A stretch of DNA of 22,558 nt from JAZLIC01 sp045617225 (GTDB taxonomy: Bacteria; Bacillota; Clostridia; Monoglobales; Monoglobaceae): assembly GCA_045617225.1 (NCBI GenBank), contig JAZLIC010000044.1, forward strand, positions 1-22,558. Direction: 5' to 3'. Below are positions 1 to 6,498 of the stretch, piece after piece. How positions within the stretch are numbered: position 1 is the first letter of the stretch; the number at the start of each line of letters is the position of its first letter. A model generated the notes under the pieces. That model made no database searches. It saw only the letters and a program-made list of their open reading frames with translations, and was not told the origin of the DNA. A program made the position numbers and the translations under genes.

Positions 1-88
1 GTGAATAACAATATATAGTATGTAACATTAGAAGCAGAATAAAGTTGCACAAAAATACTGAAAAACACTTAAAATTTTGAAAAAGCCA

Positions 89-117
89 TTGATATTGTTT
101 TGTAATTATTGTATAAT
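89..117 (+). promoter_or_regulatory. Sigma-A promoter for the two secreted-protein genes
   Basis: TTGATA at 89-94 and a perfect TATAAT at 112-117 are separated by 17 bases, close to the housekeeping consensus. Transcription should start near 124, leaving an untranslated leader of about 90 bases before the ATG at 213. The stretch 1-88 is AT-rich and shows no gene I can support. Confidence 0.75.
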
Positions 118-212
118 AAAATCCTAAATATGATAGTAGGATTTTGTGCCCTTTCGACATATTTTTGCGAAGTGTTTTTTATATAAATATCAATTATAGG
201 AGAGGAAGAAGA

Positions 213-1280
213 ATGAGAAAGAGTTTGAGAAGAATTTTGGCACTTATGATTGTCACGGTATTTATGATTCCTTGTGTTAGCGCTTTTGCTACCGCAACCA
301 TCACAAATGTTGAGTGGACAACACCGCTTGGAGGCACCGTTACTTTATCGGATTCCCCTTATGGTGATTTGCCGGTATTCTCACGTGTTACTTACAACAA
401 TGTCAAGGTTACATTCAGCGACGACACCGTTACAGAGGCTATACTTTCAATCGTGCCGGTAGTAGGCGGTGTTCCGGCAGATATTTCTACCGGAAATGTC
501 GGCACAGTTATGCAGGAGTCCGTTGAAGGCAAAGAAGTTACATTTGCTTTTGATTTCAGTGCATTTATGGAAGATGGCGTTTATGCCGCATACATTGGCG
601 GCGCAGATGCTGCAAAGATGCTTGGATACTTCAAAGTTACCGACGCACATATGTTCTCTTTGGTTGAAGGTCAGAACTTCCAGTACGACGACTATAAGAA
701 CAGTCTTGATTTAAAGTTCGATGTTTTTGACAGCACCGAATTCGCATCATGGGAAGCAAAGAAGGACCAAATGTATATCAAGTTGACAGACGGTCTTAAT
801 ACAGTATTTGTTGACCCTGCCGACATCACATTTGATACAGAGGAGGGCATTGTTTCAATCGCATCTTCAAGCTATCAGAAGCTTATCCCTGCTTTCGGAA
901 CACAACTTTTCGGAAACATCACTCAGTGCGAAGCTACTATCTATGTTCCGGGCTATATGGAAATGATAAAGGGCAAGTTCGGCTTGGTTACACCTGATAT
1001 TTCATCCGAGGGCTTTGCAAACGGTGTTAAGTTTGACTTCCAGATTTATTCTGCAACCGCAGTTCCTCAGGCTCGTTGCCTTTTAGGTATTTATGATGAC
1101 GGCCACTTGGTATCATATCAGGTTGGCGATGTTATCTCGCTTCAGGCAAATGTTGATAACAGAGTTTCAATGACAGTTAAGCAGGACGGCATTCAGCCGA
1201 GCGGAAAGTTCTCCGTAAAGGCTATGCTTTGGAAGGGCACAGATGTTATTCCGCTTGCAACAGTTATCAAGTTCCCGTAA
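213..1280 (+). CDS. Secreted protein of unknown function, 355 residues
   Basis: I do not recognise a named domain. I chose the ATG at 213 because it follows a purine-rich ribosome site (AGGAGAGGAAG) and starts a typical signal peptide: basic MRKSLRR, a hydrophobic core, then VSAFA/TA as a likely cleavage site near residues 24-28. The mature protein is rich in beta-forming and acidic residues and has few cysteines, as expected for an extracellular beta-sandwich. The last 70 or so residues (about 285-355) end in SVKAMLWKGTDVIPLATVI. This resembles the end of the next protein (SVKAFFWDIDNFAPITKVI), so the two seem to share a C-terminal module. A 67-base AT-rich gap without a terminator separates them, so co-transcription is likely. 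A TTG start further upstream at 144 is unlikely. Confidence 0.8.
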   Translation: MRKSLRRILALMIVTVFMIPCVSAFATATITNVEWTTPLGGTVTLSDSPYGDLPVFSRVTYNNVKVTFSDDTVTEAILSIVPVVGGVPADISTGNVGTVMQESVEGKEVTFAFDFSAFMEDGVYAAYIGGADAAKMLGYFKVTDAHMFSLVEGQNFQYDDYKNSLDLKFDVFDSTEFASWEAKKDQMYIKLTDGLNTVFVDPADITFDTEEGIVSIASSSYQKLIPAFGTQLFGNITQCEATIYVPGYMEMIKGKFGLVTPDISSEGFANGVKFDFQIYSATAVPQARCLLGIYDDGHLVSYQVGDVISLQANVDNRVSMTVKQDGIQPSGKFSVKAMLWKGTDVIPLATVIKFP

Positions 1281-1347
1281 ACCGAGGGAAATTAAATCAG
1301 AAAATAATTAAATTAAAATATATTTTAAATCAAAAGGAGGATTTAAA

Positions 1348-3924
1348 ATGAAAAGAAGTTTAAGTTTAGTATTGGCACTGGCAATGCTTGTTTCAATGTT
1401 TGTGGGTATTTCATTCACAGCACAGGCAATTGAGTTGCCGGAGGGCGCTGCTTGGCAGACGCTTGTATCAACAGACCTTAGCGAATTTACAGTTACAAAA
1501 AATGCTACGGACTATAAGGATGCTTGCACATTTAAGTCAAACGCTACACTCAATAACACAACTGTAAACCTCGATGTTGATGCAGACGGTCCATCCTTAA
1601 TTTCCGGAAAGTGGTGGCCGGGTACATGGACAGGTTACAACACTTGCAGCGCCGTAGGTATCGATTCTGCCCCTACAGAAGTTGGCACCAGAGTATTGGA
1701 TGCAAAGTATGGCGGTGTAACGCAGAACGGTGACTGCGCAAGTCCAAAAACAGGTTTCAATATCAGTCCGATTTACGCAGGTAATGCTTTAAAAGCCGGC
1801 GATAAGGTTAAGATTACTGCTTGGGTATATGCACAGGATTTATTTGACGGTGTACACGATAAAGAATCACTTGACGACCAGACAACACCGTTTAATGTAA
1901 GAATGATGGTATATAAGCCGTGGCAGTCGGCTTCCGATACAGGTTATAACACAAACGGTACTGTTTCTAAGCTTACACTCAATAAGTCAATCACAGTTGG
2001 CAGTTGGCAAGAGCTTACTCTTGAATATGAGCTTGGAAGCTCAGACTTAGCTGCAAACAATCTCCGTATTGACCAGGCTCAGCCTACAACAGGCACACCT
2101 TATGCAAAGGACCTTTACTTAGGTGCTTATAAGGTAGAAAAGGTTTACTTCCCTCCGGAAGAGGGCGTATTCTTGGATTTAGACTTCAGCACATTTGATA
2201 CTGTTGCTTTTACACCAACGGCGAGCAGATGGGATGTCTTTGGTACAGTAGACGGCAAGCAGATTAACGCATTTGTTTATGCAGACGGTGCTTCATACAG
2301 TTCAAAGGCATGGAGCGCAAGCGGTGACTCACAGATTATAAATCCGCACACTGCAAGCGGTTGGGGCTTCTGTGATTCACACGTTAATCCGAATTATGAC
2401 GCTACAAACGAGCCTGCACTCGGCAAGATTTTCCAGGTAGGTCGTAAGACTGTTAAGTGGGGCGGCGATGATGGTTCTCCAAAGACCGGTGTAGCTCTTG
2501 CAGACCTCTACGCAGGTAACCAGGTAAATGTTGGCGATAAAATCCAGGTTACTGCTTGGGTATACGGCTATAAAGTTGGTAAGTGCTATGGTGAGTTGAC
2601 AACATTACTTGATGACCAGAAGACACCTTTTGATGTCAGAATGTTCATAACAGACACCAGCTTCAATAACAACGGCGGCGAGGCAAACTATTCATACTAT
2701 ACAAAGATGAATGGTAACACATGGACAAAGTTAGAGTTTACTTATACAGTTGGTGCTGACCTTCCTGCAAGCGCAACCATGCTCAAGATTGATAACAACA
2801 CATCTGCCGGCAATCCATATCCGCAGAATTTAGGTGTTGCAAAGATTAAGGTAAAGAGAATCGAAAAGGGCGAAGTTCCTGCAAGCGGTACTTACACAGG
2901 CGGCTACGCTACAGAAGAAATCTTTAAGACAGAAGTAACTACAGATTATGTAAAACAGACTGACTATACTCCGACCGGTTCTAACTCAGCTCCAAGTACT
3001 ATTACATGGGCAAGAGATTATGACGGTCAGGATGTAAACCTCAGCGTTATCGCAAACGGTGCCGCAGTAGATGGTTTCTGGGGCGTTGGTAAGTGGTCAG
3101 ATATGATTAAGATTTCAGGCTCATGGGGTCTTGACGATCCGACCAATATAAACGCTAACTATAATCCTGTTGGCTTGCCGACAGACTTTGTTGGTACACA
3201 TGTACTCAATGTAAGCCGTGAGCAGGCACACTGGGGTGCTACAAACGGAAGCAGTGCTATCGGTATCGCTTTAGAAGATTGCTATGGTAATCAGTACATC
3301 CAGGCAGGTGACAAGATTAGAATTACATCTTGGATATATGCATACAACATCGCTGCAAACAATCTTGACGACTTCAAGCATCCGACAGGTGACCAGAAGG
3401 GTCAGGTTGATGTAAGAATGTTTGTATCAAGACCGTGGGTAAGCGAATCTGACCCGGGTTACAACACAAAGGCGGAGAATTCAAGACTTTCACTTGTTAC
3501 AAAGATGAATGCTAATGAATGGACAAAGCTTGTTCTTGACTATACTCTCACAGAGGAAGATTTGCAGGCAGGACGTTTGATTATCGATAACAAGACAGCC
3601 GACGATGCAACAAATCCATATCCGATAACTATGGCTTACGCAGGAACAAAGGTAGAGAGAGTTCTTGAAGACGGCACAAGCTTGAGCGGTACAGTAAATC
3701 TCGGCAATGCTGAAGGTTCTGCTACTGCAAAGATTATTGTTGCAGCTTACAAGGGCAATATGTTCAAGGGTTGTCAGGTTATTGACTATGTTCCGGGTAC
3801 AGCAGAGTATGACTTCGAGCTTACTAATGTAATGGATGCTAACAGTGTTAAGGCATTCTTCTGGGATATTGATAACTTTGCACCTATTACAAAGGTAATT
3901 AACCTTAAGTATGTTGAGGAGTAG
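1348..3924 (+). CDS. Secreted protein with three tandem CBM-like repeats, 858 residues
   Basis: A strong AAAGGAGG site precedes the ATG. Residues 1-27 form a signal peptide ending in TAQA. Three diverged repeats follow (about 30-270, 273-505 and 515-772). Each carries a GDKxxxTxW[VI]Y strand (151, 397, 654), then a [FV][ND]VRM strand (182, 428, 687), a W-x-[EK]-L strand and an [RIK]IDN-like strand before a PY motif. This pattern resembles the galactose-binding-like jelly rolls of carbohydrate-binding modules, but the family is my inference. Residues 775-858 form a separate C-terminal module with SVKAFFWD, shared with the preceding gene product. No catalytic motif, SLH repeat, dockerin, LPXTG or transmembrane anchor is visible, so how it is held at the surface is unknown. 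A glycan-binding or structural surface role is plausible but unproven. Confidence 0.85.
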   Translation: MKRSLSLVLALAMLVSMFVGISFTAQAIELPEGAAWQTLVSTDLSEFTVTKNATDYKDACTFKSNATLNNTTVNLDVDADGPSLISGKWWPGTWTGYNTCSAVGIDSAPTEVGTRVLDAKYGGVTQNGDCASPKTGFNISPIYAGNALKAGDKVKITAWVYAQDLFDGVHDKESLDDQTTPFNVRMMVYKPWQSASDTGYNTNGTVSKLTLNKSITVGSWQELTLEYELGSSDLAANNLRIDQAQPTTGTPYAKDLYLGAYKVEKVYFPPEEGVFLDLDFSTFDTVAFTPTASRWDVFGTVDGKQINAFVYADGASYSSKAWSASGDSQIINPHTASGWGFCDSHVNPNYDATNEPALGKIFQVGRKTVKWGGDDGSPKTGVALADLYAGNQVNVGDKIQVTAWVYGYKVGKCYGELTTLLDDQKTPFDVRMFITDTSFNNNGGEANYSYYTKMNGNTWTKLEFTYTVGADLPASATMLKIDNNTSAGNPYPQNLGVAKIKVKRIEKGEVPASGTYTGGYATEEIFKTEVTTDYVKQTDYTPTGSNSAPSTITWARDYDGQDVNLSVIANGAAVDGFWGVGKWSDMIKISGSWGLDDPTNINANYNPVGLPTDFVGTHVLNVSREQAHWGATNGSSAIGIALEDCYGNQYIQAGDKIRITSWIYAYNIAANNLDDFKHPTGDQKGQVDVRMFVSRPWVSESDPGYNTKAENSRLSLVTKMNANEWTKLVLDYTLTEEDLQAGRLIIDNKTADDATNPYPITMAYAGTKVERVLEDGTSLSGTVNLGNAEGSATAKIIVAAYKGNMFKGCQVIDYVPGTAEYDFELTNVMDANSVKAFFWDIDNFAPITKVINLKYVEE
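1435..3663 (+). repeat. Three in-frame, protein-level domain repeats
   Basis: The repeats run at about 1435-2157, 2164-2862 and 2890-3663. They align by the strands GDKVKITAWVYA, GDKIQVTAWVYG and GDKIRITSWIYA, and by VRMMVYKPW, VRMFITDTS and VRMFVSRPW. Repeats 1 and 3 keep extra similarity (DTGYNT versus DPGYNT) that repeat 2 lacks. Similarity is clear in protein but weak in DNA, so the duplications are old. Confidence 0.8.
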
Positions 3925-3936
3925 TTTGATGAATTT

Positions 3937-3973
3937 AAAAAGCAGAGCAACATATTGTTGCTCTGCTTTTTTT
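3937..3973. terminator. Bidirectional intrinsic terminator
   Basis: A perfect 12-base-pair stem (3941-3952 with 3956-3967) encloses a 3-base loop. A run of T follows on the plus strand and a run of A precedes it, so it can end both the plus-strand secreted-protein operon and the convergent ribU transcript, whose stop codon lies about 12 bases away. Confidence 0.85.
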
Positions 3974-3984
3974 ATGCTGTCACA

Positions 3985-4518
3985 TTACAAAATCGGTCGT
4001 ATGCGCTTATATAAAAAGAATGTCAGGAGTGACAAAACAATGCCACGCACGAAATTAAACGGCGTTATAAGAGTCAAAACCAAATTGAGTTTAGTGTTAA
4101 AGTCGGCTGTCGGCATATACATAGGAAGCATAATGTAAAGGTTTATAAGGGTTGCAGAAAGCGTCATTATAACTATTGCGGTCAGCATACCTATAAGTGC
4201 TCTTTTTCGTGTCTTATTTTTTATGTAGATGAGGGAGGCTGTCAAAACAAAAATTCCGTTTACCATAAAGTTTGCAAACTCACCGACAAAGCCTGTTGTT
4301 GTCATAAAAGAATGGAGGAGGTTTTTGATTAGCTCGACCAACACTCCTGCAACGGGTCCTAATGCAAAACCGCCGATTAGGGCAGGCAGGTCGGAAAGCT
4401 CAATCTCCAAAAAGCCACCGACCTTAAAGCCGATAATACTACCCAAAAATTGCAGAATAAATGCGATTGCCGAGAGCATACCGATTTTTACCATATATTT
4501 TGATTTACTGCTTTTCAT
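3985..4518 (-). CDS. ribU: RibU, riboflavin-binding S component of an ECF transporter
   Basis: This 177-residue, very hydrophobic protein has about six membrane segments and the RibU-like stretch LEIELSDLPALIGGFALGP followed by VELIKNLLH. It would bind riboflavin in the membrane and work with a shared energizing module (EcfA, EcfA', EcfT), none of which is in the window. I chose the ATG at 4518 because it follows GGAAGG at a good distance and lies outside the upstream hairpin. A TTG at 4557 would put the start inside that hairpin. An FMN riboswitch immediately upstream on the same strand independently supports riboflavin as the substrate. It ends against a bidirectional terminator. Confidence 0.93.
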   Translation of the reverse strand: MKSSKSKYMVKIGMLSAIAFILQFLGSIIGFKVGGFLEIELSDLPALIGGFALGPVAGVLVELIKNLLHSFMTTTGFVGEFANFMVNGIFVLTASLIYIKNKTRKRALIGMLTAIVIMTLSATLINLYIMLPMYMPTADFNTKLNLVLTLITPFNFVRGIVLSLLTFFLYKRIRPIL

Positions 4519-4546
4519 ATATATCGCCTTCCATAATAATAAATAT

Positions 4547-4568
4547 CGCCCTGACAAATGTCAGGGCG
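4547..4568 (-). terminator. Attenuator hairpin of the FMN riboswitch
   Basis: On the minus strand CGCCCTGACA and TGTCAGGGCG form a nearly perfect palindrome between the aptamer and the ribU start. The downstream tract is T-rich but interrupted (ATATTTATTATTA), so it is a modest terminator. Its left arm CCCTGA (4566-4561) is complementary to TCAGGG (4696-4691) at the 5' edge of the aptamer, which offers an alternative antiterminator pairing. Confidence 0.65.
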
Positions 4569-4592
4569 AATAAATATATCAAATTTCATATA

Positions 4593-4701
4593 TTCTTCTT
4601 TCATCCGGACTTTAACTGTCGGCCTCGGAATTTCACCAAGTCAGCCAAAACGGCTCGCGGGCTTTACCGCCGGTACGGAATTTCACCGCTCCCTGAAGAT
4701 T
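4593..4701 (-). promoter_or_regulatory. FMN riboswitch (RFN element)
   Basis: Read on the minus strand, the segment contains the conserved RFN blocks in order: AGGGAGCGGTGAAATTCC, ACCGGCGGTAAAGCCCGCGAGCC, GGTGAAATTCCGAGGCCGAC, then AGTCCGGATGAAAGAAG. The outer ends (TCTTC and GAAGA) can pair as P1. The family binds flavin mononucleotide and turns off riboflavin synthesis or uptake genes when FMN is plentiful. It lies directly upstream of ribU. Confidence 0.96.
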
Positions 4702-4709
4702 TGTTTTAA

Positions 4710-4738
4710 ATTTTATTCCTCGTTTACCTCTGCCTCAA
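4710..4738 (-). promoter_or_regulatory. Promoter of the FMN riboswitch-ribU unit, inside the end of the VanW gene
   Basis: TTGAGG (4738-4733), a 17-base spacer and TAAAAT (4715-4710) fit a sigma-A promoter. The -10 box overlaps the stop codon (4715-4713) of the upstream gene. The predicted start, about 4703, is two bases before the aptamer, which is where a riboswitch transcript should begin. Confidence 0.65.
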
Positions 4739-6335
4739 CTGCCGTCGCTTCCGCTACCGGTGCCTCGGCTTCCGGTTGAGGTTCCTCTGTTGTGTTCGAT
4801 GGCTCAGCCTCGGTGTTTTCTGAATTATTTTCCGACGCTTCCGTTGACGGTGATGGTGTCGGTTCCTCCTCGTCTTCTTTCTCTTCTACGCCATATTTTG
4901 TAGTTCCCATATTTTCACGCTTTATTTCTTCACCGTTTTTGTAAACAATTCTTGTAACAGTATAAACAAGACCGCCGCCGCTGCGTTCAATCTTTACCGA
5001 ATAGTTCTCGGGGTTATAGCCTAAGACTTTACAGGTCAGTGTTCCGCCCTCTGTTATTGCAACTATCTTTATCGGATATTCAGTACTGTTTTTGAGCTTT
5101 AAATCAACACTGCCGTATGAAACGGTTGCGTCCATACCGCCCGGCATATAGCTTACGGCAAGTGAATGTGCGGTGCGTTCCACAATTTCTAAGTTTGCGT
5201 ACAAAGCCGCAGAATAAAGGGTAGATGATGGTTGACATACGCCGCCGCCTAATCCTTCTTCAACTTTGTTGCCGATATATACATGTGCGGTATAAAAACC
5301 GTTTGCCGAAGTTCTTTCGCCTACGGCATCATTATATGAGAATATCTCGCCCGGCATAAGCTCAATATCATTTATGCGACTTGCGGCCAGGCGGACATTT
5401 GATGCACGTGCCGCAGAGCTTGAACCAAAGTATGAACTGAACGAGCCGAGCTCTGCACTGTAAAGATTGGCTTCCAAATCGGCTTTTGTAAGATTTGCAG
5501 GGCTTGTCACAACTTTGACGGTGACAACTTCTTCGCCTGCTTCTATACGCTTGATTGCGTCTGCAATAACCGAACGCTCAACCGTGCATTGACGACGCTC
5601 CGGAATGACGATTACTTTGCCGTCCTCGCCCTTTTCGTATTTCGCATCAACAGGCTCCGATGTGATTTCTTTATAAAATGCGTCAACATCAATAACCGGA
5701 GGCTTTGTTTCCTCTAATTTCATATTTACTCTGTTGAATGAGAAATTGCAAATTTCTGTTTCAATTTTTTCGGTCGCACGCTTTCGGTCTACCTTTATAC
5801 CTGCGTGGGGTTTGTTTATTGTGATTAAGTTGTCATCTATCTGGTAAGAGAACTCAACAGGTTCAACCTCGTAACCCGAAACAAGGTCATTGATTGCACC
5901 TTGTAGGGCTTGTTCGTCATAAATTAAAACAGGATTTCTTTTTGTTTCATTAAATAACGAATGTGTATACTTTGCAACACGCTCAAAAAACGAGCCGGAG
6001 TTGGATTCGTTTAATAACTCTGCCACTGTTTCGTCTATTCCGAAGGTAAGAGAGAGGTTGTCAATATCGAATGAACTGCTGCTTTTATTGCAGGACAGAA
6101 GCATTTTCTTGCCTTTAAGTTTAGACTCTTTATATTCATCTTTAAGCAGGGCGATACATTCGTCGCTGTCTTTTCCGCTTAAATCAATACTGCCCACATA
6201 AGTGTGCGGATATACCTTGTCATATTGGCTCGCATAGACGCAATATGCACTTGCCAGGATTATAATTACGCCAAGAATTATACCAAGGTAAATCCAAACT
6301 TTTTTAGATGTAGTATCTTGTGTTACGACTTCCAT
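4713..6335 (-). CDS. Membrane-anchored VanW-domain protein with acidic tail
   Basis: This 540-residue protein starts with a short cytoplasmic end and one membrane segment (about 13-35), so most of it lies outside the cell. Residues about 60-270 look like the peptidoglycan-binding region (PG_binding_4-like) that usually precedes VanW. Residues about 305-445 are the VanW domain, with LMPGEIFSYNDAVGERT and the conserved GGGVCQPSSTLYSAAL (Cys367). A short G5-like beta stretch follows (about 450-482). The last 58 residues are a low-complexity tail of Glu, Pro, Ser, Thr and Ala. VanW proteins occur in vancomycin-resistance clusters and widely elsewhere; their biochemical role is not firmly established, so no resistance function should be inferred. 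The start follows AAGGGGAA. Confidence 0.9.
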   Translation of the reverse strand: MEVVTQDTTSKKVWIYLGIILGVIIILASAYCVYASQYDKVYPHTYVGSIDLSGKDSDECIALLKDEYKESKLKGKKMLLSCNKSSSSFDIDNLSLTFGIDETVAELLNESNSGSFFERVAKYTHSLFNETKRNPVLIYDEQALQGAINDLVSGYEVEPVEFSYQIDDNLITINKPHAGIKVDRKRATEKIETEICNFSFNRVNMKLEETKPPVIDVDAFYKEITSEPVDAKYEKGEDGKVIVIPERRQCTVERSVIADAIKRIEAGEEVVTVKVVTSPANLTKADLEANLYSAELGSFSSYFGSSSAARASNVRLAASRINDIELMPGEIFSYNDAVGERTSANGFYTAHVYIGNKVEEGLGGGVCQPSSTLYSAALYANLEIVERTAHSLAVSYMPGGMDATVSYGSVDLKLKNSTEYPIKIVAITEGGTLTCKVLGYNPENYSVKIERSGGGLVYTVTRIVYKNGEEIKRENMGTTKYGVEEKEDEEEPTPSPSTEASENNSENTEAEPSNTTEEPQPEAEAPVAEATAVEAEVNEE

Positions 6336-6390
6336 AAAAACAAATTCCCCTTTTTGCTTTAAGTGATAATTGTAGATAATTTAAGTATAT

Positions 6391-6419
6391 TCTATATTGG
6401 TATGCAATATTCTTGTCAC
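6391..6419 (-). promoter_or_regulatory. Probable promoter of the VanW-domain gene
   Basis: GTGACA (6419-6414), a 17-base spacer and TATAGA (6396-6391) give a moderate match to sigma-A. It would start transcription near 6384, about 50 bases before the ATG at 6335. Confidence 0.4.
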
Positions 6420-6440
6420 AACAATTTTATCATATATTCA

Positions 6441-6478
6441 TTAAAAAATCAACTATTTTTCCCAAAATAGTTGATTTT
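6441..6478 (-). terminator. Intrinsic terminator of the envelope operon
   Basis: A 15-base-pair perfect but AT-rich stem (6445-6459 with 6464-6478) with a 4-base loop lies 20 bases after the stop of the GT4-CsaB gene. On the minus strand the stem runs straight into six T residues. The T tract marks it as a minus-strand terminator. Confidence 0.8.
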
Positions 6479-6498
6479 CTTCTGCCTTTTGCAAAATT

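Noticed and set aside
145..180. Small TTCG/CGAA hairpin followed by T residues in the first leader
   Set aside because: The stem is only about four base pairs, too weak to call a terminator or riboswitch.
144..212. TTG start that would add 23 residues before the first secreted protein
   Set aside because: It has no ribosome site, while ATG 213 has one and begins a normal signal peptide.
4519..4557. Upstream TTG start for ribU
   Set aside because: It would lie inside the attenuator hairpin; ATG 4518 has its own ribosome site.
4229..4573. Plus-strand open frame of 114 residues opposite ribU
   Set aside because: It is a shadow of ribU and its leader, with no ribosome site and no recognisable protein.
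4713..6335. Glycopeptide resistance gene
   Set aside because: VanW domains are widespread; no vanHAX or VanRS-type genes are nearby.
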